NCBI RefSeq assembly: GCF_014137865.1
Contig: NZ_JACGWU010000005.1
Span: 1 to 64,000 of the forward strand
Origin: Alpinimonas psychrophila
Lineage (GTDB): Bacteria; Actinomycetota; Actinomycetes; Actinomycetales; Microbacteriaceae
DNA length: 64,000 nucleotides
Direction of reading: 5' to 3'
The notes under the pieces were generated by a model, which made no database searches, had not been told where the DNA came from, and worked only from the letters and a program-made list of their open reading frames with translations. A program made the position numbers and the translations under genes. Shown piece by piece: positions 53,641-63,970 of this stretch; the stretch's first letter is position 1; every line of letters begins with the position of its first letter.

Positions 53641-54858
53641 CTCGTCGCTATCGCACAAGATTTGAGACACCGCGATCAAATCAACTTTGCCATTCGCCAG
53701 ACGTGGCAAGGCCTCCACGTGGTGAATGACCCGGGGCGCAGCTAAGCGGCCGAGTGCTGCCACCACAGCCTCGTAGAGCCGATCGTCAAGATCATCCCGT
53801 TCACGCGAAGCGACCAATCCCGGGACGATCAGAGCCGGACATTGACCCCATTCCGAATTTGGAATACTGACCGCCACCACAGTTTCACAGCCTTCCACCG
53901 TTCGCGCCGCGCTTTCCACGGCATCCAAAGAAATCTTGAGTCCGCCCGAAATAATGACCCGATCGAGGCGGCCAGTTACGGTGAGAATTCCCGCCGTAAC
54001 GTCTCCCGCATCGCCGGTGCGGTACCAGCGAGTGTTATCACGGGTGACGAAGTGTTCCGAAGTTTGCGCATCATCACCAAGGTAACCTTCGGCAAGAACA
54101 GGTCCACTGATCCACACTTCGCGCGTCGCCGGATCGCCGATCTTAACCATCACTCCGTGCAGCGCCACACCTCCGTAGACGCAACCTCCCGCTGTTTCGC
54201 TCGAACCGTAGGTAGGCACAATGCTCCATCCGAGCGCCTGGGCACGGATTGCCAACGAAGGTTCCATGGCTTGACCGCCGATAAGCAGAGCATCGAGGCG
54301 AGCGATGATGCCCCCCGCGGATGTGCTGCCGTCAGCCTCATCACTCGTTTTTTGGGCATCCCCCGCCTCATCCTCGGCGTAGTCGACGAGGCGGGCCAGC
54401 TGCACGGGAACCAGCGACGTGTATCGTCGCGAGCCCTTCATCTGAGCAACGTGCTCCACAAAAGACTGCGCGTCAAAGTGACCGGCGGGGAGAACCACGG
54501 GCTCCTGACCACTCATGATGGAACGAACCAGCACGGAGATTCCGGCAATGTACGTCAGCGGCAGTGCCAGAAGCCACTGGCCTGCCCCCCCGAGATTCTC
54601 ATGGGCGGCCGCGCCGCTCGCCAGAAGGGCATTGGCCGAGAGGGCCACGCGCTTGGGAGTTCCACTGGAACCGGAGGTTTCGATGACGAGAGCCATAGAT
54701 TCTGGAACCGTGGAAATTTGAGCGTCGTCCTGCAACGACCCTCCCCGCACCGCGCGCAGATCTTTCGGCAGCAGCGCTGGTCCGCCCTCGAGCGCGGACC
54801 GAAGTACCAGCATCACCGCGTCAACATCGGCGGCATCGACCATGCGAAGTTCGTGCAT
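53638..54858 (-). CDS. menE: o-Succinylbenzoate-CoA ligase
   Basis: This 406-residue adenylate-forming enzyme has the P-loop ETSGSSGTPKRVALS, the GSSETAGGCVYGG motif, RTGDAGDV and GRLDRVIISGGLKIS, and the C-terminal catalytic Lys in LANGKVDL. It is short for the superfamily, which is normal for actinobacterial MenE. It activates o-succinylbenzoate with ATP and CoA. Its start lies 2 bp after the menB stop. Confidence 0.92.
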   Translation of the reverse strand: MHELRMVDAADVDAVMLVLRSALEGGPALLPKDLRAVRGGSLQDDAQISTVPESMALVIETSGSSGTPKRVALSANALLASGAAAHENLGGAGQWLLALPLTYIAGISVLVRSIMSGQEPVVLPAGHFDAQSFVEHVAQMKGSRRYTSLVPVQLARLVDYAEDEAGDAQKTSDEADGSTSAGGIIARLDALLIGGQAMEPSLAIRAQALGWSIVPTYGSSETAGGCVYGGVALHGVMVKIGDPATREVWISGPVLAEGYLGDDAQTSEHFVTRDNTRWYRTGDAGDVTAGILTVTGRLDRVIISGGLKISLDAVESAARTVEGCETVVAVSIPNSEWGQCPALIVPGLVASRERDDLDDRLYEAVVAALGRLAAPRVIHHVEALPRLANGKVDLIAVSQILCDSDE

Positions 54859-54860
54859 GG

Positions 54861-55751
54861 CTAAAACTGCCAGGGGTAGGGCGACCAGTCGGGATCGCGC
54901 TTCTGAAGGAATGAATCCCGACCTTCCACTGCTTCGTCAGTGCCATACGCGAGACGCGTGGCCTCCCCTGCAAAGACTTGCTGTCCCACCATTCCGTCAT
55001 CAACGGCATTGAATGCAAATTTCAGCATACGAATGGCGGTGGGTGATTTCGTCATGATGGTGTGCGCCCACGCGAGTGCCGAAGACTCCAGCTCGGAGTG
55101 CGGCACGACCTTGTTGACGGCACCCATCTCATACGCCCGATCAGCGCTGTATTCCTCCGCGAGAAAGAAGACTTCGCGCGCAAACTTTTGGCCGACCTGG
55201 CGGGCGAAGTACGCACTGCCGTAACCGGCGTCAAAGGAACCGACGTCGGCATCCGTTTGCTTGAAATGCGCGTGCTCGCGGCTCGCAATGGTGAGGTCAC
55301 ACACGACATGCAGGGAGTGGCCGCCGCCGGCCGCCCATCCGGGAACCACAGCAATGACGACCTTGGGCATGAAGCGAATCATGCGCTGAACCTCAAGAAT
55401 GTGCAGACGCCCGGTCGACAGCGAACCGTCGGCATACTGGTAACCGTCACGGCCCCGGATGCGTTGGTCGCCTCCGCTGCAAAATGCCCAGCCGCCATCT
55501 TTGGGGCTTGGGCCGTTGCCGGTCAACAGCACGACGCCGATCTTCGAATTCTGACGGGCATCATCCAACGCTCGGTACAATTCGTCTACCGTTTGAGGCC
55601 TAAAGGCGTTGCGAACCTCGGGACGATTGAACGCTACGCGAGCGATCTGCCCCGAAATATGGAGGTGATAGGTGATGTCGGTGAAGTCCTCGGACCCGGG
55701 AGCTGTGACCCACTGCGTGGCATCAAAAATTTCTGAAACTGGTGCGATCAT
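54861..55751 (-). CDS. menB: 1,4-dihydroxy-2-naphthoyl-CoA synthase
   Basis: This 296-residue crotonase-fold enzyme closes the second ring of the naphthoquinone. It has FNRPEVRNAFRPQTVDELY, FCSGGDQRIRGRDGYQY, the oxyanion-hole VPGWAAGGGHSLHVVCD, SFDAGYGSAY and the C-terminal DPDWSPYPW ending typical of MenB. TAGGCT lies 6 nt before the ATG, with GGAGG inside that spacer. Confidence 0.95.
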   Translation of the reverse strand: MIAPVSEIFDATQWVTAPGSEDFTDITYHLHISGQIARVAFNRPEVRNAFRPQTVDELYRALDDARQNSKIGVVLLTGNGPSPKDGGWAFCSGGDQRIRGRDGYQYADGSLSTGRLHILEVQRMIRFMPKVVIAVVPGWAAGGGHSLHVVCDLTIASREHAHFKQTDADVGSFDAGYGSAYFARQVGQKFAREVFFLAEEYSADRAYEMGAVNKVVPHSELESSALAWAHTIMTKSPTAIRMLKFAFNAVDDGMVGQQVFAGEATRLAYGTDEAVEGRDSFLQKRDPDWSPYPWQF

Positions 55752-55757
55752 GCCTCC

Positions 55758-55763
55758 AGCCTA
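55758..55763 (-). promoter_or_regulatory. TAGGCT -10 box of menB
   Basis: TAGGCT, then GGAGGC, then the ATG at 55751. Either a leaderless start or a very short leader with a Shine-Dalgarno sequence is possible. Confidence 0.45.
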
Positions 55764-55789
55764 CGCATCGTGGCCAAGAGTGAAAGACT

Positions 55790-56788
55790 GTGCTCATGCT
55801 TCCTCGCCTCGCTGAAATCCTGTCGACCACCCGCGTTGTCGCGTTGCCCCTGAACGCGCGCTTCCGCGGACTGTGGGAGCGCGAGGCTGTGCTGTTCGAA
55901 GGTCCGCAGGGCTGGACCGAATTTAGCCCTTTCACGGAGTACTACGACACCGAGGCCAGTGTCTGGCTCGCCGCCGCAATCGACTTCGGCTACAACGAGA
56001 CCCCTGCGCTTCACCGCACGCATGTCCCCGTGAACGCCACTGTTCCTGCGGTTGACGTCAGCGAGGTGTCGCTGGTTCTCTCGGCCTTTAACGGATGCCG
56101 CACCGCCAAAGTGAAGGTCGCCGAAGCCGGCCAGACCCTCGCCGAGGACGTCGCGCGGGTGCGCGCCGTGCGCGAGGTTCTGGGTGTCGAAGGGCGCATA
56201 CGTATCGATGCCAACGGCGGCTGGAACGTGGATGAGGCCGAGCGTGCCGTTCACGCCCTGGCCGATTTCGATCTCGAGTACGTCGAGCAGCCGTGTGCCA
56301 CGGTCGAGGAGCTGGCCGAGCTGCGCAAACGTATCAAGTACAAGGGCATTCCTGTTGCGGCGGACGAGAGCGTGCGCCGCGCCGAGGACCCGCTGGCGGT
56401 TGCCCGGTCGGGGGCGGCGAACATCCTCGTTATTAAGGCTCAGCCTCTTGGCGGTATCCACCGCGCGCTCGACCTCGTTGCCGAGGCCGGCTTGCCTGTC
56501 GTCGTCTCGAGTGCTCTCGACACCAGCGTTGGGCTGTCGATGGGGCTGCACCTCGCGGGCGCCCTCGCCGAGCTGAACTATGATTGCGGACTCGGGACCG
56601 GCGCGCTGCTGTCGAATGATGTGAGTGAGGACCCCCTCGTGCCCGTCAACGGCATGATCGAGATCCGCCGGCCTGCCGTCTCTGAAGCGTTGCTGAAGGC
56701 GCACGCCGCCGAGAAGGATCGCGCCAACTGGTGGCGCAACCGCCTCACCCGTGCCTACAAGGTTCTGACGGCCGCCGAGCGGGCCTAG
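55790..56788 (+). CDS. menC: o-Succinylbenzoate synthase
   Basis: This 332-residue enolase-superfamily enzyme dehydrates SHCHC to o-succinylbenzoate. Catalytic features are KVKVAE, RIDANGGW (metal Asp), DLEYVEQPC (Glu), AADESVRR (Asp) and IKAQPLGG (Lys). It is divergent from menB with a 38-bp gap. ATG 55796-type starts are alternatives, but the frame fits from 55790. Confidence 0.92.
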   Translation: MLMLPRLAEILSTTRVVALPLNARFRGLWEREAVLFEGPQGWTEFSPFTEYYDTEASVWLAAAIDFGYNETPALHRTHVPVNATVPAVDVSEVSLVLSAFNGCRTAKVKVAEAGQTLAEDVARVRAVREVLGVEGRIRIDANGGWNVDEAERAVHALADFDLEYVEQPCATVEELAELRKRIKYKGIPVAADESVRRAEDPLAVARSGAANILVIKAQPLGGIHRALDLVAEAGLPVVVSSALDTSVGLSMGLHLAGALAELNYDCGLGTGALLSNDVSEDPLVPVNGMIEIRRPAVSEALLKAHAAEKDRANWWRNRLTRAYKVLTAAERA

Positions 56789-56927
56789 GAATCCGCGGCT
56801 AGCCACATAGGCTTCCGCTCTCGCGCCCTTCCAGATCGACTCGGCCGGGCGAAACCATGGCCGAGGAAACGGCCGAGGCAAGAGCCTGCCAATCGGGAGG
56901 AACGGTCTTTGCGGGGTCGGCTTCGAT

Positions 56928-57932
56928 TTAGAGACCTGAGTAGGCGTGCAAGCCCTTGAAGAAGATATTCACGATCGTGAAGTTGAACATGACCGCGGCG
57001 AATCCAATCATGGCCAGCCACGCGGACCGCGTTCCGCGCCAGCCACGCGTTGACCGCGCGTGAATGTACCCCGCGTAAATCGTCCAGATGATGAAGGTCC
57101 AGACCTCTTTGGTATCCCAGCCCCAGTATCGACCCCAGGCCTTCTCCGCCCAGACGGCACCCGCGATGAGGGTGAAGGTCCAGAAGATGAAGCCGATGAT
57201 GATGAGGCGATACGCGTAGTTCTCGAGCTGAATCGAGTCGGGCAGGCGCTTGAGAAACTCGAGGCGCGAGCGACGTGCCGACTTAGCCGGCGCGGTGGCG
57301 GATGGAGTGGCAGTGGCGGAAGAGTCCGATGCGGATGCGGAAACAGGCGCAGCAACAGGCGCCGAAACAGTCGCAGAAACGGGGGCGACGACGTGAGCAG
57401 CCGCGTTCGTTAGTTCGCGCCGGTGCTGCAGGAGCTGTGCGAGCGAGAGGGCAAAGCCGAGCGCGAAGAAACCGGTTCCGAGCGACGCCACGAAGACATG
57501 AATCACGAGCCAGTACGACTGCAGCGCGGGGGGAAGAGGAACGACCTCAACGTAGTAACGCGTGCTGGCCAGCCCAAGAAACAGGAGTGCGAAGCCCGTG
57601 ACAAAGGTGCCGATGAAGCGCAGATCCCACTTGATATTGACCGCAAGGAATACACCCACAATGATCAAAGTTCCGGTCATTGCAAACTCATACATGTTGG
57701 CCCACGGCACTCGCGATGCCGCGAAGCCGCGCAGGAGAGTCGCCGCAAGCTGCAGGAGGAACGCAAGGGTGGTCAAGGCCATAGCAATCCGGGGCAGTTT
57801 CGACGCCTTCACAACAGCGTCATCCCCGGCGCCGCGCGCCAAATCTAGCGTGAAGAGGATAAACGCGATGGCATAAATAGCCATCGACGAGTACAAGGAC
57901 AAAACTGAATACTGCGAAAGAACATCGGTCAC
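56928..57932 (-). CDS. ccsB: Cytochrome c biogenesis protein CcsB/ResC
   Basis: This 334-residue membrane protein has about eight helices, with the heme-handling WWD-type segment WAEKAWGRYWGWDTKEVW and flanking His residues. With ResB it carries heme across the membrane and attaches it to apocytochrome c. A charge-poor Ala/Ser/Val repeat-rich loop (about residues 195-230) is longer than in typical members. The start overlaps the resB stop by 4 bp, and it ends the operon. Confidence 0.92.
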   Translation of the reverse strand: MTDVLSQYSVLSLYSSMAIYAIAFILFTLDLARGAGDDAVVKASKLPRIAMALTTLAFLLQLAATLLRGFAASRVPWANMYEFAMTGTLIIVGVFLAVNIKWDLRFIGTFVTGFALLFLGLASTRYYVEVVPLPPALQSYWLVIHVFVASLGTGFFALGFALSLAQLLQHRRELTNAAAHVVAPVSATVSAPVAAPVSASASDSSATATPSATAPAKSARRSRLEFLKRLPDSIQLENYAYRLIIIGFIFWTFTLIAGAVWAEKAWGRYWGWDTKEVWTFIIWTIYAGYIHARSTRGWRGTRSAWLAMIGFAAVMFNFTIVNIFFKGLHAYSGL

Positions 57933-59530
57933 GAGGTCAATCCTAGATTGGTTGCGACAGCGTTATCCAGCGCTGTCACGGCTGAATCAAGAGTCGGGTC
58001 ATCGCCGCGTGCGAGACCGGCTGTTTCAATGTGCACTGCTCCGCCGGGCAAAGTCGTGACGGCGACCCATAGACGACGGCGAGGAATGAAGAGCGAGATA
58101 AGCAAACCGGCCAGTGCAGCAAGGGCAAAGACGAGCACCCACCCTTGCGTCGGATCGCGGTGAATGTCGAGGGAGGCAAACCTTTTCACTCCGTCAAACG
58201 TCACGGTGCCAAGCCCGTTCGGGAGGTCGGCCGATTCGCCAGGCTTCAGTTCAATCGACTTGACACCCGTCTTTCCCCCGGTCAATTGCGTCAGATTTTT
58301 CGTATCCAGTGCGTAGACCGATCGGGCCACCCCAGCGTTCAACCCGAGATCTCCGGCGTACACATTAAAGGTGACTTCGGGATCAATGAGGTCGGGATAC
58401 ATCGAAAAGAGGGCGCCACTATGCCCCGTGCTGACGGTGGGGTAGAAAAAGCCGATCATTCCCAGTTGCTGGGAAAGGCCATCCGGTAATTTGATGACAC
58501 CGACGGAGGTGAGGTTCCTGTCCTGCGGCAAGAACGGCGTGGAGTCGGTAAAGATGACCTCGCCCGCGGGGTTACGCACCGTGATGGTGGGCGCATAGCC
58601 GTTCCCGAGCAGGTAGACGTCGGTGTCGGCGATGCGCAAGGGTTCGTTGACCTTGATGTTCTGCTGGACGGGGGTACCGCCCCGCAGTTGGGTCGTCACA
58701 CTGGCGTTGTAATCCAGGGGTTGACCGATGGCGTTGGGGTTGGCCTGCTCGTAAACGACCTTAAACGAGTCCAGCGAGATCGAGTACGGCGGCAGGGTTG
58801 ACGGATTAAAGAAACGACCGGGATTGAACGAGTCATAGGCCAGTAGAGAGTTGGTGAAACCCTGGCCCTCAACGACCACGCGCTGGCCGGCAAAACCGAA
58901 GCCGCCACCAAAACCGACTGTGAGCAAGACCCCCACGAGGGCGAAGTGGAAGATGAGGTTTCCGGTTTCCCGGGCGTAGCCTCGCTCGGCTGAAATCGTC
59001 AGTGTTGACCCGCGGTCATAACGACGAACCCGGTAGCGCAAGCCCCGCGTAATCTTGTGGGCTGCCTCAATAACGGCTTCTGCGCTGACGCTTGTGACGT
59101 CGCGGGTCAGGTGGGCGGGCAGACGCGACAGGTTTACCGGCGTCTTGGGCGGGTCGGCGCGGAGTGCCTCAATGTGATGCTTGGTGCGCGGGATAACGCA
59201 CCCGATCAGTGAGATGAAGAGCAGCAGGTAGATGCTGGAGAACCAAGCCGACGTGTAGACATCAAACATCTGAAAACCGTCAAGGATGGGCGCGCTTTTG
59301 GGGTTATTGACGAAATACTGCGTGACACCGTTGGGGTCAGAGCTGCGCTGCGGAACGATGGATCCGGGAACAGCGGCGATGGCCAGAAGCAGAAGCAACA
59401 GCAATGCCGTCCGCATGCTCGTGAGTTGGCGCCAGAACCAACGCATCCATTCGCGGGGGCTGAGCGCCGGGCTTGTGGCCGATGCCTTCGCGGGCGCAGG
59501 GCTGTCGAAGTGATCAGATGGTCGGGACAA
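57929..59530 (-). CDS. resB: Cytochrome c biogenesis protein ResB
   Basis: This 533-residue protein has an N-terminal membrane pair (RTALLLLLLLAIAAVPGSIVPQ and AWFSSIYLLLFISLIGCVIP), a third helix with HFALVGVLLTVGFGG, a large external domain and a final helix before a basic RRR tail. The layout matches ResB/Ccs1 of System II. It works with CcsB in heme delivery. Its 5' end overlaps ccdA by 17 bp. Confidence 0.92.
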   Translation of the reverse strand: MSRPSDHFDSPAPAKASATSPALSPREWMRWFWRQLTSMRTALLLLLLLAIAAVPGSIVPQRSSDPNGVTQYFVNNPKSAPILDGFQMFDVYTSAWFSSIYLLLFISLIGCVIPRTKHHIEALRADPPKTPVNLSRLPAHLTRDVTSVSAEAVIEAAHKITRGLRYRVRRYDRGSTLTISAERGYARETGNLIFHFALVGVLLTVGFGGGFGFAGQRVVVEGQGFTNSLLAYDSFNPGRFFNPSTLPPYSISLDSFKVVYEQANPNAIGQPLDYNASVTTQLRGGTPVQQNIKVNEPLRIADTDVYLLGNGYAPTITVRNPAGEVIFTDSTPFLPQDRNLTSVGVIKLPDGLSQQLGMIGFFYPTVSTGHSGALFSMYPDLIDPEVTFNVYAGDLGLNAGVARSVYALDTKNLTQLTGGKTGVKSIELKPGESADLPNGLGTVTFDGVKRFASLDIHRDPTQGWVLVFALAALAGLLISLFIPRRRLWVAVTTLPGGAVHIETAGLARGDDPTLDSAVTALDNAVATNLGLTS

Positions 59531-60269
59531 AGCCTGAAATCACCGCCTGTAGTTGATATATCCATTGAGTCCAGAGTCCTGAGACCATAATCACACCGAT
59601 GATGACAAGCATGATGCCTCCCGTGATGTTTATTGCACGGATGTGGCGGCGCAGGAATGCCACCGACCCCGTCACCCAAGTGAGGCCAAGGGCAACGAGC
59701 AGGAAGGGAATGCCGAGGCCGAGACAGTACGCCAAACTCAGAATTGCTCCGCGCCACGGGGACGCCGAGTTTAGGCTGAGCGACAAAATGGCCGAGAGGG
59801 TGGGGCCCATGCAGGGGGTCCAACCGATGCCAAAAACGATACCAAGCAGCGGCGCACCCCACACTCCGGTGGCGGGCGAAATGGCGAGTTTGGCCGTGCG
59901 CTGCATGAAGCCAAACTGGCCTACAAAAACCAGTCCCATCACAATCACGACGGCCCCGAGGATGCGGGTGATGAGGCCCTGCGACTGAACAAGCCACGCC
60001 CCCATGGCTCCAAAGGCGGCACCGTAAGCAACGAAGACCAGCGAGAACCCCAGGATAAAGAGGAAGACCCCCAGCAACAGCCGGCCGACGTCGCGGCGTC
60101 GGCGCTTGGCGCCGTTGGGCACGGAAGCGATTCCGCCGACATAGGCGAGGTATCCAGGAACAAGGGGAAGAATGCACGGGGATGCAAAAGACACGAGACC
60201 GGCTAGCAACGCCAGCGGCAGGGCCGCAATGAGCTGGCCGCTAAAAACAATCTGTCCGATATCGCCCAC
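59514..60269 (-). CDS. ccdA: Cytochrome c biogenesis protein CcdA
   Basis: This 251-residue protein has six membrane helices and the paired Cys motifs SFASPCILPLVPGYLAY and GIGWTPCMGPTLSAI. It passes reducing power from cytosolic thioredoxin to the external TlpA/ResA protein encoded just upstream. Confidence 0.94.
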   Translation of the reverse strand: MGDIGQIVFSGQLIAALPLALLAGLVSFASPCILPLVPGYLAYVGGIASVPNGAKRRRRDVGRLLLGVFLFILGFSLVFVAYGAAFGAMGAWLVQSQGLITRILGAVVIVMGLVFVGQFGFMQRTAKLAISPATGVWGAPLLGIVFGIGWTPCMGPTLSAILSLSLNSASPWRGAILSLAYCLGLGIPFLLVALGLTWVTGSVAFLRRHIRAINITGGIMLVIIGVIMVSGLWTQWIYQLQAVISGFVPTI

Positions 60270-60270
60270 G

Positions 60271-60891
60271 CTATGACGCGCTTTCGGCGGAAATGTCTGT
60301 GACGAGCGTCGTCAGAATAGAGGTGTCGGAAATTTGCCCCAGAATTCGCGCGGCAACGCGACCCTTTCGGTCGAGAATGAGCGTCGTCGGCACGGCGTTC
60401 GGGGGAACATTGGAGGCGAACGACAGCTGGGCTTGACCATCGAGGTCAACGATGCTGGGGTACGTGACGCCAAACGTTTTGTCAAAAGTGACGACGGTTT
60501 CGGGCTGATCACGAACGTTCACCCCCATGAAACCGACCCCGTTCGGTGCCGTGGCCGTATGGACTTTTTCGAGGAGAGGAGCCTCGGCGCGGCAGGGAGC
60601 ACAGCCCGCATACCAAAAGTTAACGACCAGAACGTTGCCAAGATAGTCAGCCGATGCCAGAGTTTCGCCGGTCTCGGAAAGCCCTGAGAAGACAATGGGC
60701 TCGGTGCGGTTCGCGAGCGGAATTTCGGTGACGCTTCCGTCACCGGCGATGTAATTCTTGTTGCTCCCTGCCCGGTACTGCTCCGCGAGAGGGTCGCTCG
60801 AGCATCCGGTTATTCCAACAAGGAGAACGAGGCCGAGACCCAGAGTGGCAGTAACGGTAGCGGCGAAACCACCCTTTCGTGTGCGGCTCAT
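60271..60891 (-). CDS. TlpA/ResA-type thiol-disulfide lipoprotein
   Basis: This 206-residue protein has a lipoprotein signal (GLVLLVGITGC lipobox, Cys about 30) and a thioredoxin fold with the active site YAGCAPCRAEAP. It keeps apocytochrome c cysteines reduced at the outer face of the membrane. It lies 1 bp before ccdA and overlaps the phosphatase gene by 4 bp. Confidence 0.92.
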   Translation of the reverse strand: MSRTRKGGFAATVTATLGLGLVLLVGITGCSSDPLAEQYRAGSNKNYIAGDGSVTEIPLANRTEPIVFSGLSETGETLASADYLGNVLVVNFWYAGCAPCRAEAPLLEKVHTATAPNGVGFMGVNVRDQPETVVTFDKTFGVTYPSIVDLDGQAQLSFASNVPPNAVPTTLILDRKGRVAARILGQISDTSILTTLVTDISAESAS

Positions 60892-61559
60892 ACTGCTCCC
60901 ACGTCTAAGGCACCGGCCGACAACGGCTCCGCGGGGTCGACATAGCCAACCTCAACGAATCCGAGTTCGGGGCGGGCCGGGTCTACAAGTTCGAGCGTCG
61001 TGACGCTGGAGAGGGCGCAGCGCCGCGAACGGGGGTCGTGAAAAAGCCGTTCGTGATGCACGTCGCGGTGGACCATCCAGATGGGAAGTTGGTGACTCAC
61101 GACCACAATGTCGCCCTCGATACCATCGGTATCGGCGTGCACCATGGCATCGGTCATGGCGGCTCGCATGCGCGAAGCGATGCTGCGATAGGGCTCGCCC
61201 CAGCTCGGGCGGAACGGGTTAACCAAGTACCGCCAATTCGCCGGATTCTTCAGGGCGGAATCGACGCCGCGCATCCGCTTGCCTTCGAAAGCGTTTCGGG
61301 GCTCCATGACTCGTTCATCAAGATCGATGTGAAGGTTCAAGGCAGCAGCAACCGGAGCGGCAGATTCCTGGGTGCGCTGGAGTGGCGAAGCAATCAGCCG
61401 CGCCATAACGCGGTCACGACCGGCGAGATCGTCGGCCGCTAGGGTAGCCATCTGGTGCCCGAGCTCCGAGAGCCGGTAGCCGGGTAGCCGCCCGTAGAGC
61501 ACACGGTCGGGGTTAAAAACCTCACCGTGACGCACAAGATGAAGCTGTCTGGTGACCAC
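60888..61559 (-). CDS. Histidine phosphatase family protein
   Basis: This 223-residue enzyme has the catalytic HLVRHGEVFNPDRVLYGRLP near the N-terminus, LIASPLQRTQESA, and the second catalytic His in VVSHQLPIWMVHRD. It belongs to the phosphoglycerate-mutase-like histidine phosphatases; the substrate is unknown. It is the first gene of the cytochrome c maturation operon, and its GTG has TAGACT 6 nt upstream. Confidence 0.9.
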   Translation of the reverse strand: MVTRQLHLVRHGEVFNPDRVLYGRLPGYRLSELGHQMATLAADDLAGRDRVMARLIASPLQRTQESAAPVAAALNLHIDLDERVMEPRNAFEGKRMRGVDSALKNPANWRYLVNPFRPSWGEPYRSIASRMRAAMTDAMVHADTDGIEGDIVVVSHQLPIWMVHRDVHHERLFHDPRSRRCALSSVTTLELVDPARPELGFVEVGYVDPAEPLSAGALDVGAV

Positions 61560-61565
61560 CCGTTA

Positions 61566-61571
61566 AGTCTA
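61566..61571 (-). promoter_or_regulatory. TAGACT -10 box of the ccs operon
   Basis: TAGACT, then 6 nt, then the GTG at 61559; it predicts a leaderless transcript for the operon. Confidence 0.5.
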
Positions 61572-61625
61572 CGGATGCTCACCCAGAGAATTCGCCGTGC
61601 ATTGCTTATACTTGCACCACGCTAA

Positions 61626-62492
<867 letters not shown>

Positions 62493-62570
62493 CTTTCTGA
62501 AAACATTCCCTCGTTGAGGTCTTAGGGTCACGGCATGGGCTAGTGCTGGTTTCGCGTAAACTCGAGGATT

Positions 62571-63881
62571 GTGACTGACCGCATCCTTATTAAGAACCTT
62601 TCCGCTACGCCCGAGGGCCCCGTCTCCGTTTCTGGATGGGTTGAGACCGTGCGTGATCAGAAGAAGGTGCAGTTCGTCGTGTTGCGCGACGAGAGTGGTG
62701 CCGTTCAACTTGTGCACCCTCGCTCAGAGGAGAGCGACCCCATCGCTGAGAGCATCTCCGGCCTCGCTGCGGGCAGCTTCATCACCGTTTCGGGTGACCT
62801 CAAAATCGACGAACGCGTCAAGCTCGGCGGCCTCGAGATCAAACTTTCTGATCTCACCGTTGTCTCCGAGGCCATCGCCGAGACCCCCATTGCCGCTGAC
62901 AGCAGTATCGACAAGCGCCTCGACTGGCGCTTTCTCGACCTGCGCACCCCGCGTAACAGCCTCATCTTCCGCATCCAGACCACGCTTGAGCACGCCATGC
63001 GCACCTACTGGATCGAGCGCGACTACGTCGAGATTCACTCACCCAAACTGATGGCGAGCCCGAGCGAGTCCAACGCCGAGCTCTTTGAAGTCGACTACTT
63101 TGAGGGCAAGGCGTACCTCGCGCAGAGCCCCCAGTTCTACAAGCAGATGGCGCAGGCCGCTGGCTTTGGAAAGATCTTCGAGATTGGGCCCGTCTTTCGC
63201 GCGGACCCGTCGTTCACTTCGCGTCACGCCACGGAGTTCGTGAGCGTCGACGCCGAGATCTCCTGGATTGACAGCCACGAAGACGTCATGAAGATGCAGG
63301 AAGAGCTGCTAGTCGCCGCTCTCACTGCCGTGAAGAACAAGCATGGCGAAGAGATCAAGACCTACTTTGACGTGGATGTTGTGGTTCCATCGTTGCCCTT
63401 CCCCCGCATCCCGCTGGCCGAGGCCAAGCGCATCGTGGCCGAGCGTGGATACGAGGTGCCGCGCGCGGATGACGACATGGACCCCGAGGGTGAGCGCCAG
63501 ATTGCCGCCTACGTGGCCGAGAAGTTCGGTCATGAGTTCGTGTTCCTCACCGACTACGCCGCCAGCATTCGCCCGTTTTATCACATGCGTGACGATGCCG
63601 ATCAGAGCATCACGCGCAGCTACGACCTCATCTGGCGGGGCACTGAGATCACGACCGGGGCACAGCGCGAGCACCGCATCGAGGTTCTCACCAAGCAGGC
63701 GCAGGAGAAGGGTCTCGACCCCGAGGAGCTATCCTTCTACCTGGACTTCTTTAGGTATGGCGTTCCCCCACACGGTGGATTTGGCATGGGCCTTGGCCGC
63801 GTCATGATGCTGATGTTGCACCAGCCCAACCTGCGCGAGGTGACGTACTTGTTCCGCGGCCCCAACCGCCTCACGCCATAA
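62571..63881 (+). CDS. aspS: Aspartyl-tRNA synthetase, archaeal-type (probably non-discriminating)
   Basis: This 436-residue class IIb synthetase has an OB-fold anticodon domain (SVSGWVETVRDQKKVQFVVL) and the catalytic core. Motif 2 is FEIGPVFRADPSFTSRHATE and motif 3 is GGFGMGLGRVMM. It lacks the roughly 100-residue GAD insertion of ordinary bacterial AspRS (about 590 residues), so it is the short archaeal/eukaryotic-type enzyme. Such enzymes often charge both tRNA-Asp and tRNA-Asn, with GatCAB then making Asn-tRNA. Discrimination cannot be settled here. The start is GTG with GAGGA and a TAAACT box upstream. Confidence 0.93.
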   Translation: MTDRILIKNLSATPEGPVSVSGWVETVRDQKKVQFVVLRDESGAVQLVHPRSEESDPIAESISGLAAGSFITVSGDLKIDERVKLGGLEIKLSDLTVVSEAIAETPIAADSSIDKRLDWRFLDLRTPRNSLIFRIQTTLEHAMRTYWIERDYVEIHSPKLMASPSESNAELFEVDYFEGKAYLAQSPQFYKQMAQAAGFGKIFEIGPVFRADPSFTSRHATEFVSVDAEISWIDSHEDVMKMQEELLVAALTAVKNKHGEEIKTYFDVDVVVPSLPFPRIPLAEAKRIVAERGYEVPRADDDMDPEGERQIAAYVAEKFGHEFVFLTDYAASIRPFYHMRDDADQSITRSYDLIWRGTEITTGAQREHRIEVLTKQAQEKGLDPEELSFYLDFFRYGVPPHGGFGMGLGRVMMLMLHQPNLREVTYLFRGPNRLTP

Positions 63882-63923
63882 GGTTCACTCTTTTCGCCCC
63901 ACTTTCGGCTGACGTTCAGACAC

Positions 63924-63953
63924 AAAAAGGGAGCCTTCGCGGGCTCCCTTTTT
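63924..63953. terminator. Strong bidirectional terminator after aspS
   Basis: A 9-bp stem AAGGGAGCC / GGCTCCCTT with a 6-nt loop is flanked by A and T runs, so it can end both aspS and the leftward gene beyond. Confidence 0.85.
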
Positions 63954-63970
63954 CATGCTAAGTCTCGGTG

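Noticed and set aside
55748..56881. 377-codon minus-strand frame opposite menC
   Set aside because: menC on the plus strand has all catalytic residues of its family; the opposite frame has no recognisable domain.
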